From: Silvimonas soli
GTDB lineage: Bacteria; Pseudomonadota; Gammaproteobacteria; Burkholderiales; Chitinibacteraceae
DNA: 64,000 nucleotides
Assembly: GCF_030035605.1 (NCBI RefSeq)
Contig: NZ_CP106736.1
Location: forward strand, 2,232,001 to 2,296,000
Reading direction: 5' to 3'
Under the pieces are notes generated by a model. The model was not told the origin of the DNA. It saw only the letters and a program-made list of their open reading frames with translations, and did no database searches. Shown here piece by piece: positions 58,929 to 64,000 of the stretch; the first letter of the stretch is position 1; each line of letters begins with the position of its first letter. The position numbers and the translations under genes were made by a program.

Positions 58929-60197
58929 ATGAACGCGCCTGCCGAGCAAATCCACAGCCTGTTGCAACAAACCCTTACCCGCTATTCCCGCACTGAATTG
59001 GCCCAACACCTGGGCGTGAACCCGGCAACCATCGCCCGCTGGATCAACGGCCAGAGCGAGCCGCGTGCCTATGTCGCGCAGGCGCTGCAGCAGTTGCTGG
59101 CGCCGGCATCCGCACCCGAGCAAGCCGCAGAATTCACGTTCATCGATTTGTTTGCGGGCGTGGGCGGGATTCGCAAAGCGTTCGAGCAAGAAGGCGGCCG
59201 CTGTGTGTTTACCAGCGAGTGGGATAGCTACGCGCAGAAAACCTATCACGCCAATTATCCGGATGGGCAAACGCTGAACGGCGATATCACCAAGGTGCCG
59301 GAGGATGAAATCCCGGCGCACGATGTGTTGCTCGCGGGTTTTCCGTGCCAGCCGTTCTCTATTGCCGGGGTATCCAAAAAGAACTCATTGGGCCGTTTGC
59401 ATGGTTTTGCCGATGCCACGCAAGGCACGCTGTTCTTTGATGTGGCACGCATCATCGCCGCCCGCCGTCCGCGCGCGTTTGTGCTGGAAAACGTCAAGAA
59501 TCTGCACTCGCACGATAAAGGCCGCACCTTCGACGTGATCCTGCGCACGCTGCGAGAGGAACTCGGTTATCACGTGCATTACCGCATCATCGACGGCCAG
59601 CACTGGGTGCCGCAGCATCGCGAGCGCATCGTGATTGTCGGGTTCCGTGAGCCGACCCCGTTCAACTGGGATTTACTCAACCTGCCCGCCAAAGGTGAAA
59701 CGCGTATGGCGCAGATTCTGCATCGCACCGATGGCACCGAGCCGGTGCTGACACACGATGGCGACAAGTTTTTTGATCACAAAAGCGGCCAGATCAACCC
59801 CAAGTACATCCTTACCGACAAGCTTTGGGCCTATCTGCAGAACTACGCCGAGAAGCATCGCGCCAAAGGCAACGGCTTTGGCTTTGGCCTGGTCACCGAA
59901 AACAGCGTGGCGCGGACTTTGTCGGCGCGCTATTACAAAGATGGCTCGGAAATCCTGGTCAGCCGGGGAGAGGGTAACAATCCACGCCGTCTCACGCCGC
60001 GTGAATGCGCCCGCCTGATGGGGTACCCGGATGACTTTGTCATTCCGGTTTCGGACACGCGCGCCTACAAGCAGTTTGGCAATTCGGTGGTGGTGCCAGT
60101 GTTCCGCGAAGTAGCACGCATCATGAAACCGTGGATGATTGAGCCGGAAACCACGCCGGTGCTCAATGATCTGTTTGCCGACGTTACGCCAGCCTGA
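58929..60197 (+). CDS. dcm: DNA cytosine-5 methyltransferase, Dcm type
   Basis: 422 residues. An N-terminal HTH (ELAQHLGVNPATIARWINGQ) precedes the C5-MTase domain: FIDLFAGVGGIRKAF (motif I), GFPCQPFS with catalytic Cys140 (motif IV), VLENVKNL (motif VI) and the closing ARLMGYPDDF, KQFGNSVVVPVF (motifs IX, X). Close resemblance to E. coli Dcm predicts CCWGG methylation. No restriction enzyme gene is adjacent; instead Vsr follows, as in Dcm-Vsr pairs. Possibly horizontally acquired, given the repeats and IS beside it. Confidence 0.93.
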   Translation: MNAPAEQIHSLLQQTLTRYSRTELAQHLGVNPATIARWINGQSEPRAYVAQALQQLLAPASAPEQAAEFTFIDLFAGVGGIRKAFEQEGGRCVFTSEWDSYAQKTYHANYPDGQTLNGDITKVPEDEIPAHDVLLAGFPCQPFSIAGVSKKNSLGRLHGFADATQGTLFFDVARIIAARRPRAFVLENVKNLHSHDKGRTFDVILRTLREELGYHVHYRIIDGQHWVPQHRERIVIVGFREPTPFNWDLLNLPAKGETRMAQILHRTDGTEPVLTHDGDKFFDHKSGQINPKYILTDKLWAYLQNYAEKHRAKGNGFGFGLVTENSVARTLSARYYKDGSEILVSRGEGNNPRRLTPRECARLMGYPDDFVIPVSDTRAYKQFGNSVVVPVFREVARIMKPWMIEPETTPVLNDLFADVTPA

Positions 60198-60223
60198 TCT
60201 GGCGCGAGCGGGAGGTGCGGGCA

Positions 60224-60691
60224 ATGACCGATGTTGTAGACCCAGCCACCCGCAGCCGCATGATGTCGGGTATCAAAGGCAAAAACACTTCGCCCGAGGT
60301 AATGATCCGTAAAGCCCTGCACGCGCGGGGTTTTCGCTTTCGTTTGTATGTCAAAACCCTGCCGGGCAAGCCTGATCTGATCTTGCCCAAATACAAAACA
60401 GTGATCCTGGTCCACGGCTGCTTCTGGCATGGCCACAATTGCCGTTATTTCAAAGTCCCGAAAACCCGTACTGCATTCTGGCTGGACAAAATCGCCCACA
60501 ACCGCGCGCGGGATGAACGCGAATATCTGGCGCTCAAGGCGCTGGGCTGGCGAGTGCTGGTGGTGTGGGAATGTGCCGTGCGTGCGGCGCGGCGGGATGC
60601 TGGGTTTCAGTTGGTGGAGTTTATTGCGGGGTGGTTGCGGGGGGAGGATGAGGAGGCACAGATTAGTGAGCGGGGGGTGGAGGGGTTGTGA
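60224..60691 (+). CDS. vsr: Very short patch repair endonuclease Vsr
   Basis: 155 residues. MMSGIKGKNTSPEVMIRKAL, then LPGKPDLILP (catalytic Asp) and VHGCFWHGHNC, the zinc-binding Cys/His cluster. Vsr nicks T:G mismatches created by deamination of Dcm-methylated cytosine. GGAGG upstream fits the ATG at 60224. Starts 27 bases after dcm; the last 20 residues are unusually G-rich in DNA and extend beyond the usual end. Confidence 0.93.
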   Translation: MTDVVDPATRSRMMSGIKGKNTSPEVMIRKALHARGFRFRLYVKTLPGKPDLILPKYKTVILVHGCFWHGHNCRYFKVPKTRTAFWLDKIAHNRARDEREYLALKALGWRVLVVWECAVRAARRDAGFQLVEFIAGWLRGEDEEAQISERGVEGL

Positions 60692-60956
60692 TTTGGTGGG
60701 CGGGTAGTTTGCAGGGTGCGCATTGATACGCGGACGTTTGGTTGCGCTTGAACCCAACTGCAAAAGCTGGAGCGCCTTCGGCACGGTGTTAAAAGCGTTT
60801 GATACCCGGGGGTGCCCGGGAGCACGTTTCTTTCTTTTGCGTCGCCAAAAGAAAGAAACCAAAGAAAAGGCGACCCGGGACGCTAGCGTCCGACGGGGCC
60901 CAAGGTCAAAAGCCGTGACCCTCGGGGGTAACCCCACAATGACGATGAAAGTCAGG
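60692..60956. repeat. Repeat-rich gap between vsr and the insertion sequence
   Basis: GTTTCTTTCTTTTG (60826-60839) and CAAAAGAAAGAAAC (60846-60859) form a perfect 14-bp stem around CGTCGC, a type of sequence I know as recurring in many proteobacterial genomes. A perfect palindrome, GGACGCTAGCGTCC, lies at 60878-60891. GTAACCCC and GTAATCC motifs lead into the IS end. No gene seen. Confidence 0.65.
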
Positions 60957-60995
60957 GGTAATCCCCCCGTATTTAACCGGGGTCTGAAGTAGAGG

Positions 60996-61796
60996 TCATT
61001 GGGTTAATGCCAGCTTCTGTTTCGGGGTGATTCCTCCAAGCGCCATATTCGGTCGCTCGTGATTGTAAGTCCACATCCAGTTCGTTGCATGTGCCTGCAC
61101 CTGTTCAATCGAATCAAACAGGTATTGCCCCAGCCAGTCATACCGGACCGTGCGGTTGTACCGTTCAACATACGCATTCTGCTGCGGCTTGCCCGGCTGG
61201 ATATGCAGTAACTGGATTCCCCGTTTTGCGGCCCAGTTCGCCAGCATGCTGCCGATATATTCCGGGCCGTTGTCACTGCGGATGGCCTCGGGCTGACCAC
61301 GCCATTCGATGACCTGATCCAGCGCCCGCACAACCCGTTCTGCCGGCAGGGACAGGTCCACATCCATGGCCAGTGCTTCGCGGTTGAAGTCGTCAATGAC
61401 GTTGAACAGCCTGAAGCTGCGGCCATCCGCCAACTGATCATGCATGAAGTCCATTGACCAGCACTGGTTGGCCGCGTGCGGCACAGCCAGTGGCTCTGGC
61501 TTCTCCCGCACGATGCGCTTTCTGGGCTTGATCCGCAGGTTCAGTGCCAGCTCCCGGTAAATCCGGTACACCCGCTTGTGGTTCCAGCGATACCCCTTCA
61601 CGTTACGCAGATACAAAAAGCACAGGCCAAAGCCCCAGTTGCGCTGGTTGTGTGTCAGCCGGATCAGCCAGTCAGCGATCTCGTCGTTGATGACGTTACT
61701 CCTGGACTGGTAGCGATAGCAGGTCTGGCTGATACCAAATGCCTTGCATGCCACAGCTATAGCACACCCGAACTCCCGCACCGCGTGTTGTGCCAT
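60996..61796 (-). CDS. IS3-family transposase OrfB (DDE domain)
   Basis: 266 residues as a separate frame, but made mainly as part of OrfAB by -1 frameshifting. The HTH_21 region (GYRWNHKRVYRIYRELALNL) and the RNase H-like core: first Asp in QCWSMDFMHD, second in IRSDNGPEYIGSM, Glu in NAYVERYNRTVR (DDE). IRPGKPQQN-like LHIQPGKPQQN follows the group pattern. All three catalytic acids are present. Confidence 0.93.
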   Translation of the reverse strand: MAQHAVREFGCAIAVACKAFGISQTCYRYQSRSNVINDEIADWLIRLTHNQRNWGFGLCFLYLRNVKGYRWNHKRVYRIYRELALNLRIKPRKRIVREKPEPLAVPHAANQCWSMDFMHDQLADGRSFRLFNVIDDFNREALAMDVDLSLPAERVVRALDQVIEWRGQPEAIRSDNGPEYIGSMLANWAAKRGIQLLHIQPGKPQQNAYVERYNRTVRYDWLGQYLFDSIEQVQAHATNWMWTYNHERPNMALGGITPKQKLALTQ

Positions 61797-61816
61797 CTCA
61801 CGCCGGCGAGATGGCT

Positions 61817-62083
61817 TCAGTACTTTTTTGTCAGTGCTTCCTGCACGATCTCGGCCTTGAGCCGTTCTTCGGCATACATCTTCTTGAGCCGCCGGTTCTC
61901 ATCTTCCAGTTCCTTGAGCCGGGCCATCAGCGAGGCATCCATGCCGCCAAAGCGGCTACGCCATTTATAGAAGGTGGCCGAACTGATGCCGTGTTCCCGG
62001 CACAGCTCTGGAACGGGAGCGCCGCCCTCGGCCTGCTTGAGAATGGCAATGATCTGGCTGTCGGAAAAGCGTGAGCGCTTCAT
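61817..62083 (-). CDS. IS3-family transposase OrfA (HTH)
   Basis: 88 residues: MKRSRFSDSQIIAILKQAEG, HTH with REHGISSATFYKWRSRFGG, and a leucine-zipper-like helix (LKELEDENRRLKKMYAEERL). Near the end A AAA AAG (61829-61823 read on the reverse strand) precedes TAC TGA. A -1 slip there reads on as KVLKPSRRREMAQHA and joins OrfB. Confidence 0.93.
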   Translation of the reverse strand: MKRSRFSDSQIIAILKQAEGGAPVPELCREHGISSATFYKWRSRFGGMDASLMARLKELEDENRRLKKMYAEERLKAEIVQEALTKKY

Positions 62084-62156
62084 GCAAAACTTCCTCGATG
62101 GTTCAGGGAGAAAATTCTACTTCTGGCGACGATTAATTTCCGGGGGGATTACCAGG

Positions 62157-62478
62157 GATGCAAGTTGCAGCGGGGGAAACGAACAGACTGCTGACCGGCG
62201 TTCTCTGCGCGCATCCTGCGTTCCCTCGGTCGGTCGGAGCCTAAGGTCTCCGACTCTCGGCCGGCGACGTTTGCAGGTTGCTTGCCAGCAGCAGTCCCGA
62301 CGTCAGTAGCCCGGATGAAGCGAAGCGAGAATCCGGGGTTGCAATGCATCAACCGGCCACCCTGCTGGCCATCGCCAGTTTGGCCTCCCGGATTGCTTCG
62401 CGAATCCGGGCTACAAACCCGCATTCGCTCCGGTCCAGGGGCTCGCCAAGCCGCCCATATAATATTCCCGCTCTGCGC
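62157..62478. repeat. Gap with REP-like inverted pair
   Basis: GTAGCCCGGATGAAGCGAAG (62306-62325, continuing to ATCCGGGG at 62338) and CCCGGATTGCTTCGCGAATC continuing to CGGGCTAC (62387-62414) are inverted copies of a REP-like unit, 48 bp apart, as in a BIME. The segment before (62157-62300) holds nothing I recognise, but CTCGGTCGGTCGGAGCCTAA and CTCCGACTCTCGGCC can pair. Confidence 0.7.
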
Positions 62479-63036
62479 TTACTTCACCTCAAACGCCTCG
62501 CCCGTCGCAAAAAACTGCCCACCCGCAATGTAATGAATCGACCGACGTAGCGGGTCTTCCTCAGCCTGCCAATGGCCGTTTTCAAATGCGCGTGGGTCGG
62601 CGTGGGCGGCTACGACTTCACCGATAAACATGTCGTAAGTCTGCTGATTATGCGGTTCCTGGATCACCTTGCATTCCAGCCAGCCCAGACATCCTTCCAC
62701 CAGCGGCGCGCCGATTTTGCTGGCGGCGAAATACTGTAGGCCACTGTTGGCAAATTTGTCGCCATCGCGGCCAGAACTGGAGCCGACTGCCAACGTTTGC
62801 GCCGCCAGTGCCCGGCTGGGGATGTTCAGTGCGAACTCGCCTGAGGCATCGACCAACTCGCGGGTGAGGGTGGCTTTATCGATAATGACTAGCATTTTGG
62901 GCGGGTCAAAATCCAGCGGCATGGCCCAAGCGGCGGCCATCACGTTGTGCTGGCCGTTGTGGGCGCTGGTGACCAGCACGGTGGGGCCGTGGTTAAGCAG
63001 GCGGTAGGATTTGGCGAGTTCGACCGGAGTGCGCAT
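62479..63036 (-). CDS. Flavin reductase family protein
   Basis: 185 residues from MRTPVELAKSYRLLNHGP, the conserved family start; an upstream frame extension adds 41 unrelated residues. PTVLVTSAHNGQHNVMAAAW is the FMN-binding split-barrel motif, and EFALNIPSRALAAQTLAVG follows. It may supply reduced flavin or be an oxidoreductase on its own. Partner unknown. Confidence 0.85.
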   Translation of the reverse strand: MRTPVELAKSYRLLNHGPTVLVTSAHNGQHNVMAAAWAMPLDFDPPKMLVIIDKATLTRELVDASGEFALNIPSRALAAQTLAVGSSSGRDGDKFANSGLQYFAASKIGAPLVEGCLGWLECKVIQEPHNQQTYDMFIGEVVAAHADPRAFENGHWQAEEDPLRRSIHYIAGGQFFATGEAFEVK

Positions 63037-63097
63037 ATATTCAATCCAGAAATCAGCAGGGAAGGTATTCTTTATGGTGGGGTAACAAGCGGCGGGA

Positions 63098-64000
63098 TCA
63101 AGTGTGCTTTTGCGCCAGCCACTGCACCGCGCCGCTACCTGCCGCGCGGCCACTGGCAAAGCAGGCTGTCAGCAGATAGCCGCCGGTGGGAGCTTCCCAA
63201 TCGAGCATCTCGCCAGCGCAGAATACGCCGGGCAAGCGCTGCAGCATCAAGTGTCGGTCCATGGCCTCGAAAGTGATACCCCCGGCGGTGCTGATCGCTT
63301 CGTCCAATGGCCGCGGAGCGGTCAGGCGAATTGGCAGCGCCTTGATGGTACGGGCCAGTTTGAGTGGATTGGCGAATTCTTCCTTGCTCAGCATTTCGCG
63401 TAGCAAACCCGCTTTGACGCCGGTAATGCCCAGTTTGCTTTGCAGGTGGCTGGATAACGAGCGCGAACCGCGGGGCAGGGCGACTTCGGTGGTGACTCGT
63501 TCCAGGCTACGACCCGGCGCCAGATCGACATAAATGGTGGCGCTGCCTTGCTGGTTGATCTGGTCGCGGATGCGGGCCGAAAATGCATAAACCAGGCTGC
63601 CTTCGATGCCGGTTTGTGTCACCACAAATTCACCCGGTTTGGCGTGGGTTTCACCGCTGGCGCTGGTGAACGACAATGCCACTGATTTGAGCGGAACCCC
63701 GGCAAATTTGTCCGCAAATATCGGAGTCCAGCCCACGTCAAACCCGCAATTTGACGCTTGCAGCGGGGCGATCTCGACTCCGCGTTCCGCCAGCAATGGC
63801 ACCCACGCGCCGTCCGACCCGAGCCGGGACCAGCTACCGCCACCCAATGCCAGCACCACCGCGTCAGCCTGGATGGTTCGCTGGCCCTGCATCGTGGCGA
63901 AGCGCAGGCTGCCGGCGGCATCCCAGCCGAGCCAGCGGTGGCGCACATGAAAGCTCACGCCAGATTCTTTAAGCCGGTGCAGCCACGCCCGCAATAGTGG
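63098..64000 (-). CDS. BaiN/HI0933-type FAD-dependent oxidoreductase (5' part outside window)
   Basis: About 300 residues of the C-terminal part are visible. DAVVLALGGGSWSRLGSDG, FVVTQTGIEGSLVYAFSARI, and the closing AGGITFEAMDR, FCAGEMLDWEAPTGGYLLTA and ASGRAAG are typical of the TIGR03862/HI0933 flavoproteins. The N-terminal FAD-binding loop lies beyond 64000. Function of the family is unclear. Confidence 0.88.
   Translation of the reverse strand, partial: PLLRAWLHRLKESGVSFHVRHRWLGWDAAGSLRFATMQGQRTIQADAVVLALGGGSWSRLGSDGAWVPLLAERGVEIAPLQASNCGFDVGWTPIFADKFAGVPLKSVALSFTSASGETHAKPGEFVVTQTGIEGSLVYAFSARIRDQINQQGSATIYVDLAPGRSLERVTTEVALPRGSRSLSSHLQSKLGITGVKAGLLREMLSKEEFANPLKLARTIKALPIRLTAPRPLDEAISTAGGITFEAMDRHLMLQRLPGVFCAGEMLDWEAPTGGYLLTACFASGRAAGSGAVQWLAQKHT

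Larger units (their letters stand above)
60957..62153 (-). mobile_element. IS3-family insertion sequence (IS407-like), complete
   Basis: 1197 bp. Outer ends GGTAATCCCCCCG (60957-60969) and CGGGGGGATTACC (62141-62153) are perfect inverted repeats; inner parts (GAAGTAGA near 60985-60992 and TCTACTTC near 62116-62123) also match. AGG on both sides (60954-60956, 62154-62156) is a 3-bp target duplication, so it is intact and probably recent. It carries orfA and orfB on the reverse strand with an A6G slippery sequence. IS407-group elements usually duplicate 4 bp, so the subgroup is tentative. Confidence 0.9.

Noticed and set aside
1..64000. CRISPR arrays, tRNA and rRNA genes
   Set aside because: No regularly spaced repeats and no cloverleaf-forming or ribosomal sequences were recognised by reading; a tRNAscan-type search could still find a missed tRNA.

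Overview
The window reads as a chromosomal segment of a betaproteobacterium, most likely order Neisseriales (Chitinibacteraceae/Chromobacteriaceae type). That placement is an inference from protein style and gene order: the mnmG-rsmG-parA-parB-atpIBEFHAGDC run, zapA-6S RNA-fau, a fused EIIA-HPr-EI phosphotransferase next to a PtsG-type permease, and a type IV pilin operon. Base composition is moderately GC-rich. No rRNA, tRNA or CRISPR array was recognised.

Layout. 1-2474 (minus): minor type IV pilin operon pilE-like > fimT > pilV > pilW, cut by the window edge. 2963-17689: housekeeping block with a thioredoxin-like protein, the GTPase RbgA/YlqF, a BtuF-like binding protein, zapB-like/zapA, 6S RNA, fau, the sugar PTS, pspC, a glutathione S-transferase, ampG, xthA, pyrE and polyphosphate glucokinase. 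17791-33144: mnmG/rsmG, parA/parB, the full ATP synthase operon behind a clear sigma70 promoter, glmU, yihY and ychF. 33423-49898: accessory surface-organelle region, described below. 50119-56859: LPS/O-antigen genes (GT42-like transferase, two GT4 and one GT2 glycosyltransferases, O-antigen ligase, NodB-type deacetylase), interrupted by a reverse DUF488 gene. 56960-64000: DUF445, DUF4442, a Dcm methylase with Vsr repair endonuclease, repeats, a complete IS3-family element with 3-bp target duplication, a REP-like pair, a flavin reductase and the end of a BaiN/HI0933-type flavoprotein.

The most unusual part is 33423-49898. A chaperone-usher fimbrial cluster (major pilin, chaperone, usher, two-domain adhesin, minor pilin, second two-domain adhesin) is bracketed by two paralogous phosphorelays. 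Each has a giant hybrid kinase (membrane sensor, HisKA, HATPase, RcsC-ABL-like linker, receiver, C-terminal HPt) and an RcsB-like LuxR-type regulator. The left regulator carries an in-frame amber codon at 36817-36819, while the right one is intact. An 83-bp module is repeated about 87% identically 270-320 bp upstream of the second adhesin and of the second kinase, and a shorter relic lies upstream of the major pilin. Both full copies contain a TAAG-N6-CCTA box resembling the enterobacterial RcsAB box (consensus about TAAGAATATTCCTA), and a third box precedes the left regulator. I infer an RcsCDB-like circuit dedicated to one fimbria, in which the right-hand regulator may now have to serve both kinases.

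Supporting logic elsewhere: the PTS gene pair has a 17-bp operator-like palindrome between the two genes; several strong terminators define transcription units; a hairpin between the major pilin and the chaperone probably sets pilin excess over assembly proteins.
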